Both the position numbers and the translations under genes were made by a program. Source: Chrysiogenes arsenatis DSM 11915 (GTDB lineage: Bacteria; Chrysiogenota; Chrysiogenetes; Chrysiogenales; Chrysiogenaceae). Taken from it: 40,310 bases of DNA. The notes beneath the pieces are model-generated. The model ran no database searches. It saw nothing but the letters and a program-made list of their open reading frames with translations, and was not told the origin of the DNA. Shown piece by piece: positions 8,327-17,200 of the stretch. Location of the stretch: assembly GCF_000469585.1 (NCBI RefSeq), contig NZ_AWNK01000004.1, positions 1 to 40,310 on the forward strand, read 5' to 3'. Positions within the stretch are counted from its first letter, which is position 1. Every line of letters begins with the position of its first letter.

Positions 8327-9381
8327 GTAAGAAGAAAAAAACCGGCAAGGACGTCTCCATTGTCCGTTCTTCGGCAGCGGAATATCTGACCTTCGTTGCC
8401 GCCAGCGGCAGCGGTGGTGTCGAAGCGGTGTATGCCGACGAAAGCATCTGGCTGACCCAGAAGATGATGGGCGTGCTTTACGATGTTGAAACCCATACCA
8501 TCAACTACCACCTGAAAAAGGTTTTTTCAGACAGTGAGTTGCAGGAGGATTCAGTTATTCGAAATTTTCGAATAACTGCCGCAGACGGCAAAAACTACAA
8601 CACCTTGCACTACAAACTCCCCGCCATTATCGCCGTCGGCTACAAGGTCAACTCAGAGCGGGCCGTGCAGTTCCGCAAGTGGGCCACCACCATCATCGAT
8701 GAGTACACTATCAAGGCCTATGTGATGGACGATGAGCGCATCAAAAGCGGTGGCTCCATCCTGACCGAACAATACTTTGAAGAGCAACTGCAGCGCGTTC
8801 GGGAAATTCGACTCTCGGAACGCAGGTTCTACCAGAAGATCACCGACATCTACGTCACCGCCATCGACTACGACGTCACCGCCCAAGCCACCAAACGCTT
8901 TTTCGCTACAGTGCAAAACAAGTTACATTGGGCCATCCACGGCCAGACGGCGGCGGAGGTCATTGTCAACCGCGCCGATGCCGACAAGCCGCACATGGGC
9001 CTGACCACCTGGAAAGATGCTCCGCAAGGCAAAATCCAGAAATTCGATGTCAGCGTGGCAAAGAACTATCTGACCGAAGAGGAAATGGCGCAACTAGCCC
9101 GGCTGGTCAACGCCTATCTGGATGTGGCCGAAAGCATGGCGCAGCGCAAAATCCCCATGACCATGCAGGACTGGGAAACCCGCCTGAACAAATTCATCGA
9201 AGCTACCGACCGCGAGATTCTACAGGACGCCGGTAAGGTTACAGCAGAGATCGCCAAAGCCCACGCCGAAAGCGAGTTCGAGAAGTACCGCATTGTGCAG
9301 GATCAGTTGTTTGAAAGCGACTTCGACCGAATGCTGAAGCAGATCGGCACGCTACAGAAACCGGGGAGCGGCGATGAATAA
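8323..9381 (+). CDS. rhuM: RhuM family protein
   Basis: This 352-residue protein has the features of the RhuM family, named from a Salmonella pathogenicity-island gene. The N-terminal part (ESIWLTQKMMGVLYDVETHTI) looks like a DNA-binding element similar to those of phage antirepressor-like proteins, and is followed by the conserved LPAIIAVGYKVNSERAVQFRKWA block. The C-terminal half contains the family segments ATKRFFATVQNKLHWA and PMTMQDWETRLNKF. The molecular function is not established. RhuM genes often sit inside or beside type I restriction loci, and here the stop codon overlaps the start of an hsdS fragment (ATGAATAA). AAGGAT in front of the ATG is a modest ribosome site. Confidence 0.88.
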   Translation: MSKKKKTGKDVSIVRSSAAEYLTFVAASGSGGVEAVYADESIWLTQKMMGVLYDVETHTINYHLKKVFSDSELQEDSVIRNFRITAADGKNYNTLHYKLPAIIAVGYKVNSERAVQFRKWATTIIDEYTIKAYVMDDERIKSGGSILTEQYFEEQLQRVREIRLSERRFYQKITDIYVTAIDYDVTAQATKRFFATVQNKLHWAIHGQTAAEVIVNRADADKPHMGLTTWKDAPQGKIQKFDVSVAKNYLTEEEMAQLARLVNAYLDVAESMAQRKIPMTMQDWETRLNKFIEATDREILQDAGKVTAEIAKAHAESEFEKYRIVQDQLFESDFDRMLKQIGTLQKPGSGDE

Positions 9382-9655
9382 GCAAACCGCACAACTGTTG
9401 GAAAAGCACTTCGACACCGCATTTACTGCACCCGACGGCATCGCCAAATTGCGTGAACTGATCCTGACCCTCGCCATGCAAGGGAAACTGGTGGAGCAAA
9501 ACCCGAATGATCCGCCAGCTTCAGAGTTGCTTCGGGAGATTGAGCGGGAAAGAGCCTCACGCGAAGGCACGAAGGCGCGAAGGCGCCAGGGGAATTCGAA
9601 GAGAATAATTCCCCTCCTTTGGAGGGGTGGCAGGCGCAGCCTGACGGGGTGGTGA
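9374..9655 (+). pseudogene. hsdS: N-terminal fragment of type I restriction specificity subunit (hsdS)
   Basis: The first 60 or so residues (HFDTAFTAPDGIAKLRELI, LAMQGKLVEQNPNDPPASEL) are the conserved start of HsdS proteins, which provide target recognition for type I restriction-modification complexes. The frame then leaves the family and reads through a dispersed repeat (GTKARRRQGNS...), ending at 9655. Both target recognition domains are absent, so this cannot act as a normal specificity subunit. The start overlaps the rhuM stop, as expected for a former rhuM-hsdS operon. Confidence 0.8.
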
Positions 9656-9660
9656 CTCCA
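9552..9660. repeat. dispersed intergenic repeat inserted in hsdS
   Basis: There are two parts. One is a short quasi-tandem stretch built on GCGAAGG (about 9558-9590). The other is a hairpin-forming element with stem CCCCTCC/GGAGGGG (9611-9617 and 9621-9627), continuing to GACGGGGTGGT. Sequences of this second style occur as dispersed non-coding repeats in many bacterial genomes. Here the repeat interrupts hsdS. Confidence 0.6.
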
Positions 9661-9670
9661 AGGAACAACG

Positions 9671-9796
9671 ACGAATAAACGAACTTTCGAGTTGCTAGAA
9701 CAGCACTTCGACACCGCCTTTGCCGCGCCCGACGGCATCGCCAAATTGCGTGAACTGATCCTGACCTTCGCCATGCAGGAAAATTGCGTGAGTTGA
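9671..9796 (+). pseudogene. second hsdS N-terminal fragment, start codon lost
   Basis: This is a diverged copy of the first fragment. Codons from 9674 read NKRTFELLEQHFDTAFAAPD, then continue KLRELILTFAMQ and hit TGA at 9794-9796. The position of the start codon is ACG instead of ATG. The DNA of 9690-9779 matches 9398-9482 closely. A third short match, AAATTGCGTGAGTTGATG, follows at 9781. Confidence 0.7.
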
Positions 9797-9828
9797 TGCT
9801 TAAGAAGGAGGTTGGCAAGGCGGTTTAG

Positions 9829-10135
9829 ACGTGTGAAGTTCGGGCACTGGCAACGAGGAAGGACAAAGCAATTGACGTCGGACAGTACTGTTTGTTGAAA
9901 TTGAGATCTTGCAGCATGGCCGTGTGCATTGTAATCTTCTCATTACTTGGTAACGAGACGCAATAGCCCCGCCACTATCTGTTACCGAAAACGGTAACTT
10001 TACAACCTGGTTTTTTTGATACTTAGCGACTGCCTCCAACAATGCCAAGCTCTGCGACATCATTCTATTCCAGATTCAGCTTAACTTCAAAGTCGTGTGT
10101 ATGAGCGGCATTACCCCACAGAAGGGAAAATCAGT
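9829..10135. other. non-coding stretch before the KAP NTPase gene
   Basis: No convincing gene is present. A perfect 7-base-pair hairpin, GTTACCG/CGGTAAC (9981-9987 and 9992-9998), could be an operator. An 87-codon minus-strand frame at 9800-10063 crosses it, but I recognise no family in it. A 12-codon frame (10101-10139) overlaps the KAP start codon as ATGA but lacks a ribosome site. Confidence 0.45.
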
Positions 10136-12301
10136 ATGACAAATCATGCAAACTACTCATCAGATGCGCCAATATCGAGCCCGGATAAGGATAGATTCTC
10201 CAGATGGCCTTTTTCCAAACGGATCTCCGAGGTCATCGCTAAAAAGAGTGATCCAAGTAGCATCGTGATCGGATTATATGGGGCTTGGGGTGATGGTAAA
10301 ACTACAGTTCTGAACTTCATAGAAGAAGCATTAAAAACCGAATCAAATGTAATATGCATCAGGTTTAATCCTTGGCGATATGGCACAGAAGAACAATTAC
10401 TGGAAGGATTTTTTCATAACATTGCCGATGCCCTTGACACAAAACTCATAACTTCAGGTGAGAAAGTAAAGGACATCATCAAAAAAGTTGCACCGGCAGC
10501 TGCCGGTGCACTTGGCCAAAAGGGGATAGGCGATGGGGTTGCTCAATTTATGGCTGGTCCATCCTTAAATGAACTCAGGTCTAGAATAGAAACAACATTG
10601 GAAGAAGCTAAAAAAAGGGTCGTGATATTAGCCGACGATATCGACCGGTTGGAAAAAGAGGAAATTCACGCAACATTTAGACTGGTAAAGCTGACAGCCG
10701 ACTTTAAATTTACTTCATATATACTGGCATTTGATGAGCAAGTGGTTTCATCAGCTTTACAAGATAGATATGGTGCCGGGGTTGAGAACGCAGGAAAAGC
10801 GTTTCTTGAAAAAATTATTCAGGTGCCACTGAATTTGCCGTCTGTCGATAGGAAGATTTTAAGAGGTTTTTGTTTTGAAGGTGTCGACAGTGCTCTCACT
10901 TTAGCTGAAATAAAGTTAACGGAACAGCAAGCTCAAGAATTTGCAAGAAACTTTACGGCTGCTTTTGACAAAAGACTAAAAACACCAAGAAAAGCCCGGA
11001 TGTATGGCAATATTTTATTGTTCTCGTTGCCTATTCTTAAAGGAGAGACAAATCCAGTAGATGTCATGTTGATAGAAGGTGTGAGAGTATTCTTTCCTAA
11101 AGTGTATGAGGTAATCAAAAAAAATGCGGAGATGTTCACCGGTAGCGTAAGAGATTCGTATAGTAGTAACCGCGATAAAGAAAAATCACTTACTATAGCC
11201 ACCATTGAAGGGTCAATAGATTCGTCAGACCCAGAAGAAATCGATGGGATATTAAGCCTATTAAAATCCATGTTCCCTAAGCTTGAAGCAGTGTACGGAA
11301 ACACACACCACGGGAGAGATTGGGAACAAAGCTGGTCGGATGCACAGAGGATATGCTCTCCTTCTTATTTTCAAAGATATTTCGCATATGCGGTTCCCGA
11401 GGATGATATCTCAGACCAGACCATTCAAAACCTGATCGAAGTTTCATCAAAAGATGATCTCGCTGAGACCGCAAAAGTATTCGATCAATTATTAACGACG
11501 CAAAATGCAGATAGGCTCATCCGGAAACTACGCTCAAAAGCAAAATCCATTTCACGAGAATCATCTATGACATTGGCAGAAGTTCTTCTGCTGCATTCAG
11601 ATCGATTCCCTAATCCAGAAAATTTATTCAACTTCAATAATCCATTTGCTCAAGCCGCAATGCTTGTTAGTGGTCTAATTCAGAATATCTCTGATAAAGG
11701 TGAAAGAATATCTTTATCTCAGCTCTGCATCAGAACAGCACCAGACATTGAATTCTCAGTGGAAATTTTTCGATGGTTACGAGTGAAGGATAAAGATCGA
11801 CCAGAAATAGACGGTTTTACCGAAGATGAAATAAGTGCCATTGGCAAAATTTTAGCCGAGCGAATTAAATCGATTCTGGAGAGTGATGTAGATATCACAA
11901 CAGTCTATCCTAAAATATGCGACCGCTTATTGTATCAAGTTAAAAAATACATCGGCAAATCAGAAGTCGAAGAATATCTCGCCAGCATCTTCAAAACCAG
12001 TGAACAATCTGTTTTCAGGTTCTTAGACACCTTCACTCCAACGGCCTGGGGGATGGAATCCGGGATCTCACGTAAGTCAGACCTCGAAAGAGAGCAGTAT
12101 AATTCAATAGTTGGCTTAATTGACCCTGAAAGTATTCTCTCAGCAATAACCCATGAAATAGGTCAACTACCCTCTGTTTCAATCGAATATCCAGGAGACG
12201 ATAAAGATAGAAACCAATTACTTGCAAACCAATTTCTTTGGCTACACGACTATGTCCTTAAAGAGCAGGCGAAAACTGATGCTGAAAATGACCAACAGTA
12301 A
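10136..12301 (+). CDS. KAP family P-loop NTPase
   Basis: This 721-residue protein has a Walker A motif GAWGDGKTT near residue 50, the family signature FNPWRYG about 30 residues later, and Walker B ILADDIDRLEKEE near 165. Together these define the KAP NTPases, the group that includes the F-plasmid phage-exclusion protein PifA. The segment between the Walker motifs has only a short Ala/Gly-rich hydrophobic stretch and no clear paired membrane helices, so this looks like a soluble member. The long C-terminal half is unassigned. The ATG at 10136 follows AAGGG at eight bases. The gene is visibly more AT-rich than everything around it, suggesting horizontal acquisition. A defence role is inferred from family and context. 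Confidence 0.85.
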   Translation: MTNHANYSSDAPISSPDKDRFSRWPFSKRISEVIAKKSDPSSIVIGLYGAWGDGKTTVLNFIEEALKTESNVICIRFNPWRYGTEEQLLEGFFHNIADALDTKLITSGEKVKDIIKKVAPAAAGALGQKGIGDGVAQFMAGPSLNELRSRIETTLEEAKKRVVILADDIDRLEKEEIHATFRLVKLTADFKFTSYILAFDEQVVSSALQDRYGAGVENAGKAFLEKIIQVPLNLPSVDRKILRGFCFEGVDSALTLAEIKLTEQQAQEFARNFTAAFDKRLKTPRKARMYGNILLFSLPILKGETNPVDVMLIEGVRVFFPKVYEVIKKNAEMFTGSVRDSYSSNRDKEKSLTIATIEGSIDSSDPEEIDGILSLLKSMFPKLEAVYGNTHHGRDWEQSWSDAQRICSPSYFQRYFAYAVPEDDISDQTIQNLIEVSSKDDLAETAKVFDQLLTTQNADRLIRKLRSKAKSISRESSMTLAEVLLLHSDRFPNPENLFNFNNPFAQAAMLVSGLIQNISDKGERISLSQLCIRTAPDIEFSVEIFRWLRVKDKDRPEIDGFTEDEISAIGKILAERIKSILESDVDITTVYPKICDRLLYQVKKYIGKSEVEEYLASIFKTSEQSVFRFLDTFTPTAWGMESGISRKSDLEREQYNSIVGLIDPESILSAITHEIGQLPSVSIEYPGDDKDRNQLLANQFLWLHDYVLKEQAKTDAENDQQ

Positions 12302-12387
12302 CTTCGCTTTGCTGCAAATTTAGTCCACAGCGTTTGCTGCTATATGAATAGTGCAAAATTGCCATATCAACCATCCGGAGCAGTTTC

Positions 12388-14256
12388 ATGTGTGGCATCA
12401 CGGGAATTTTTGATCGACACCAACGCGAACGAATCGACGCAAACGCGCTCCGCGCTATGACCTCCGCCCTACTCCATCGTGGGCCGGATGACGTCGGTTT
12501 TCACCAAGAAAAAAACCTGGGACTCGGCTTTCGTCGTCTCGCTATTGTCGATTTAGTCGGCGGCAACCAACCGCTCTACAACGAAGATCGCTCACTGGTG
12601 CTGATTTGTAATGGCGAAATCTTTAACTTCCGTGAATTGCGCGCTGGTTTAGAACAGCGCGGCCATCGCTTTACTACCAACACGGACGTCGAAGTCATCC
12701 TGCACCTGTACGAAGAAGAAGGGGTCGCTTTCATCCCGCGCCTGAACGGCCAATTTGCGTTTGCACTCTATGACACCACGCAGCGCCGCGTACTGCTGGC
12801 GCGCGATCATGTTGGGATAGCGCCGCTTTTTTATACCGATCAAGACGGGCTTTTCCTTTTCGCCTCAGAAATCAAGGGACTCTTGCAACATCCCAGCGTC
12901 AAGCGCGAAGTCGATCTCACTGGCCTTGATCAAGTCTTTGCCTTCCCCGGCTGTCTCGCCCCACGCACCATGTTTCGCCACATTCGCAGCCTGCAAGCGG
13001 GCCATTATATGCTGGTGGGAAAAGACGGTATGAGCGAGCACCAATACTGGGATATGCACTACCCGCGCGAAAGGGAAATTGCCTATCAGGATGAAAACCA
13101 TTATCTGGAACGACTGGACGAAGCCCTGCAAAATGCTGTCAAGCTCCGCCTGCTCGGCGATGTTCCCGTCGGCTATTACCTTTCTGGTGGGCTTGATTCT
13201 TCGATGATTGCCGGAATTTTACATACCTTGATTCCCGACGAACGACGCCATTCCTTTTCGATAGGCTTTACCCAGCCAGAAATTGACGAAACGCACTTTC
13301 AACGGATGATGGCCGCCCATGTTGGCTCCATCCACCATGAATCCCGCTTTGACTGGCCACAGATCAGCGAAGGCTTCCGTACTATGATTCGCCATGCCGA
13401 AAGTCCACTGCGCGAAAGTTACGACACCTGTTCCATTGCACTATCGCGCGCGGTGCGGGAAGCGGGGATGAAAGTGGTGCTGATTGGCGAAGGGGCGGAT
13501 GAGCTTTTTGCTGGTTACTACGGATATAAGTTTGACCGCCAGCGGCAAGAGTTAGGCGATGACGACCCCTTTGACCCCGAAGCGCTGCTGGAAAAAGAGT
13601 TGCGACAAGAGCTGTGGGGCGATGAATCCTTTATTTACGAAAAAAATCTCTACCAGTTTCAGGGCGTGCGCGAAGCACTCTACTCCAGCCGCGCGCTGGA
13701 GCAGTTCCATGAATTCAATGCTGTGCGCGCGGGGGTGGTTGATACCCGCAAGCTCGTTGGGCGTCACCCCGTTCATCGCCGCGCCTATATTGATTTAAAG
13801 TTGCGCCTCGCCTCGCATTTATTGTCCGATCATGGCGACCGCGCGGCCTTTGCCAATTCGGTGGAAGCGCGTTACCCATTTCTGGATATCAACGTACTGA
13901 ACCTCGTCCGTGAAATTCCTCCTGACCTTAAACTCCACGGCTTAACCGAAAAATATCTCCTGAAACGGCTTGGCGAAAGGTATATCCCCGCGCCCATTCG
14001 CGAACGGCAAAAATTTGGTTTTGTCGCCCCCGGCAGCCCATATTTGCTTGGGCAATCGCTGGAATGGGTGCAGGATACCCTTTCGCGCAGCACGATTGAG
14101 CGACAAGGGTTTTTTAATCCCGATGTCGTCGAACGGCTGATAGCTCAGTACCGTTCACCCGGATTTCAACTCAATGTGCCGTATGAAGATGATTTATTGA
14201 TGATCGTCCTGAGTTTTGGCATATTTATGGATGAGTTTGCGATGCCTGCGTTGTGA
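12388..14256 (+). CDS. asnB: glutamine-dependent asparagine synthetase-like amidotransferase (AsnB family)
   Basis: These enzymes transfer ammonia from glutamine to an AMP-activated carboxylate. Cys2 (MCGITGIF) is the class II glutaminase nucleophile. The N-terminal domain runs to about residue 200 and includes HRGPDD and ICNGEIFNF. The synthetase domain has the ATP-binding loop SGGLDSS at about 266 and GEGADELFAGY near 370. The region HAESPLRESYDTCS in the second domain differs from housekeeping AsnB and resembles the versions found in secondary-metabolite clusters. CGGAG precedes the ATG by seven bases. Only 29 bases separate it from the NRPS gene in the same direction, so it probably amidates a carboxyl group of the peptide or a precursor. 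Ordinary asparagine synthesis remains possible. Confidence 0.88.
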   Translation: MCGITGIFDRHQRERIDANALRAMTSALLHRGPDDVGFHQEKNLGLGFRRLAIVDLVGGNQPLYNEDRSLVLICNGEIFNFRELRAGLEQRGHRFTTNTDVEVILHLYEEEGVAFIPRLNGQFAFALYDTTQRRVLLARDHVGIAPLFYTDQDGLFLFASEIKGLLQHPSVKREVDLTGLDQVFAFPGCLAPRTMFRHIRSLQAGHYMLVGKDGMSEHQYWDMHYPREREIAYQDENHYLERLDEALQNAVKLRLLGDVPVGYYLSGGLDSSMIAGILHTLIPDERRHSFSIGFTQPEIDETHFQRMMAAHVGSIHHESRFDWPQISEGFRTMIRHAESPLRESYDTCSIALSRAVREAGMKVVLIGEGADELFAGYYGYKFDRQRQELGDDDPFDPEALLEKELRQELWGDESFIYEKNLYQFQGVREALYSSRALEQFHEFNAVRAGVVDTRKLVGRHPVHRRAYIDLKLRLASHLLSDHGDRAAFANSVEARYPFLDINVLNLVREIPPDLKLHGLTEKYLLKRLGERYIPAPIRERQKFGFVAPGSPYLLGQSLEWVQDTLSRSTIERQGFFNPDVVERLIAQYRSPGFQLNVPYEDDLLMIVLSFGIFMDEFAMPAL

Positions 14257-14285
14257 GTGCATCGAGTACCATGATGGGGTGAGTG

Positions 14286-17200
14286 ATGAATCGAAAAATC
14301 GTCCACAGCGTCTTTGAGCATATCGCAGCCACATTTCCCGAACATCACGCCATCGAAGAAAGCTCCGGCGCCTCTATCACCTACCGCCAACTCAACAAGC
14401 GCGCTCATGCCATAGCTTCGCTTCTGGTTGCACGCGGCGTTGGCCGCAACGTGCTGGTCGGCGTCTTGTTTCCAACTGGCATCACGTATGCCGCCACCAT
14501 CCTTGGTGTCCTTAAAGCAGGTGGTCTCTTTCTGCCGCTGGAACTTGGTTTACCGCGTCCGCGCTTACAACACATCCTGAGCCACACCACGCCATCGGTC
14601 ATTGTCACCGACGTCCACGGACAAAACGGCCTCGCCGATATGCTGGTCGAATTTGGCCTCGCCACATCAACCATCCTCTTGGTGTTCACCGCAGCGGGGT
14701 TTCATGAACAGCGCTTTTGCGATGGACACTGGCAAACCACAGCAATTGCGGACGCAGAAGCAACCGATCCGCTCCCCATGATCAATGAACCCGACGATAG
14801 CTGTTATGTTATCTACACGTCTGGTTCAACGGGCGTTCCAAAATTCATTGAAGGGTGGCACAAAGGGTTAGCGCACTACTGCCATTGGCAGGCCACAGAA
14901 TTTGGCTTGAACGAAACCTCGCGCATCAGCCAAATGGCGCCGGTTACGTTTGAAGCGAGTCTCAAAGACTTTTTTGTGGCGCTCTGCTGTGGCGCAACCC
15001 TGTGCATTCCCGCCGCCGACGTGAAAGAAAACCCTGCACGGCTGATTGAGTGGATTGAATCATCGGCGCTGACGCTGCTGCAAACGGTTCCATCCTATTT
15101 GCGCCTCATAACGCGGGAAGCCGCTTCACAAGCGCGTAGCGGAGGATTTTTTCCCAGCTTGCAACTCGTCTTTCAGTCAGGCGATACGCTCTACGGCAAA
15201 GACGTCAATCACTGGCGGCACGTCATCGGCACCCACGCCGAATTGGTCAACCTCTACGGCCCCGCCGAAGTGACTTTGCTCAAAACATTCCACCGCATCC
15301 CGCCAGAACCGCTCAAACCCAATGAAATCGTCCCCATCGGCAAGCCAATCACAAATACCGTCATTTTAATCCTGAGCGGCCACACCCTGTGCCCGCCGGG
15401 AAAAATCGGCGAAATAGCGGTCAAATCACCCTTTATCGTCAAAGGATACTACCGCTCGCCGGAACTTACCGCCGAAAAATTTGTCCAAAACCCTCTGCAG
15501 AATGAAACGCGGGATATTGTCTACCGCACGGGCGATTTAGGACGCTATCGCCCCGACATGACCATCGACTTTGTTGGCCGTCTCGATAGTCAGGTAAAAG
15601 TGTATGGCAACCGGATCGAGCTGGCTGAAATCGAAAGCGTGCTCCTCGCCATGCCGCAGATTGGTCAGGCGGTCGTAGTGCCGCACCGCACCGATGAAAT
15701 GGAAAACGTGCTCGCCTGCTACTACACCGAACTGGAACCCATCAGCCACACCGCGCTCCGCGAACATATACTGGCCTCACTCCCAGACTATATGGTTCCC
15801 GCCTATTTTATTCCGATGGCCAGCTTACCTTTAAGCTTAAATGGCAAAGTTGACCGCAAAGCGTTGCCCAAACCGGAAGTACTGGTCATCGGCAGCTACG
15901 AAGCACCGGTCGGCACCACCGAAATACAGTTAGCCGAAATTTGGGGCGAAATCCTTGGACTCAAACGGATTGGGCGCGCCAACCCCTTTATGGAAATTGG
16001 CGGGGACTCGCTGAAAGCGATTCGCATTATCGCCCGTATGTACAAAGTGTTCAGCGTTGAAGTCAGCGTACGCGACTTTTTTGCTTCGCCCACCATTGGC
16101 GCACTCGCTACGTTTATTGACCGTGCGCGCCACACACACTATGAGCCGATTCCGGCGCTGCCTGACGCTGCAAGCTATCCCCTTTCGCATGCCCAAAGGC
16201 GGCTTTGGATGCTCGACCAGATGGAAAAAGGCTCTGCCGCCTACACGATGGCCTCCGCCTTTGTGATCGAAGGTTCCTTCTCACTCGCAGCCTTTACACA
16301 GGCGATCCACACGCTGCATCAGCGGCATGAAACCCTGCGCACCACCTTCATCGCCATCGATGGCGTTCCGCGTCAAAAAATTGAAACATCCCTTGCGCCG
16401 GATGTCACCGTGCGCGATGTTAGCCACACTCCCGACCCCGAACACACGGCGCGTGAATACTTTACCACCGAAGCGGCTCGCCCTTTTGACCTCACAACGG
16501 GGCCGCTCTACCGCATTGCACTGCTGACTTTGGCACCACAACGCACCGCCTTCGTCTTTTCGATTCATCATATCATCAGCGATGTTTGGTCGTTGGGAGT
16601 GATGACGGCGGAGCTTTCAACCCTCTATAATGGGTTTAGCACTGGCCAAACACCGCACTTGCCGCCGCTGCCGATCCAGTATCGCGATTTCGCCGCCTGG
16701 CAAAACCAAAAAGTAAACGATCCCGCCACGTTGCAGCGCGACCGCACCTACTGGTTGCAGCAACTCGCCGCACCATTGCCGGTGCTCGACCTTCCCGCCG
16801 ATTTCCCGCGCCCTCCCGTCAAAACCTATGCCGGAGCTGTGGTTCGCTTCACACTTGATCCTGCTATTGCGCAACCACTGCGCGCGCTGGCAACGGCGCA
16901 GGGAGCCAGTCTGTTTGCCCTGCTGCTCGCACTGGTGCGGGTACTCATGTTCCGCTACACGGCGCAAGAAGATCTGATTATCGGCACACCGGTCGCGGGG
17001 AGAGTGCATCCCGACCTTGAGCCACAAATCGGCTTTTTCCTGAATACGCTGGCATTGCGCGATCAGGTGCGGGCGGATGATCGCTTCTGCGATCTGCTCA
17101 CGCGTGTCATGGCGACGAATACATCAGGCTTCGACCACCAAAACTATCCGTTTGATCAACTCGTCGATGAGCTGGAGTTGCCGCGCGATGTCAGCCGTTC

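Noticed and set aside
9611-9627. Short GC-rich hairpin as a terminator after the first hsdS fragment
   Set aside because: No T run follows the stem; it fits a dispersed repeat better.
9800-10063. 87-codon minus-strand frame with a start codon
   Set aside because: No recognisable family, no good ribosome site, and its C-terminal half is low-quality sequence over decayed hsdS DNA.
10101-10139. 12-codon frame overlapping the KAP start as ATGA
   Set aside because: Unlike the 15-codon frame before rhuM it lacks a ribosome site, so the overlap is probably chance.
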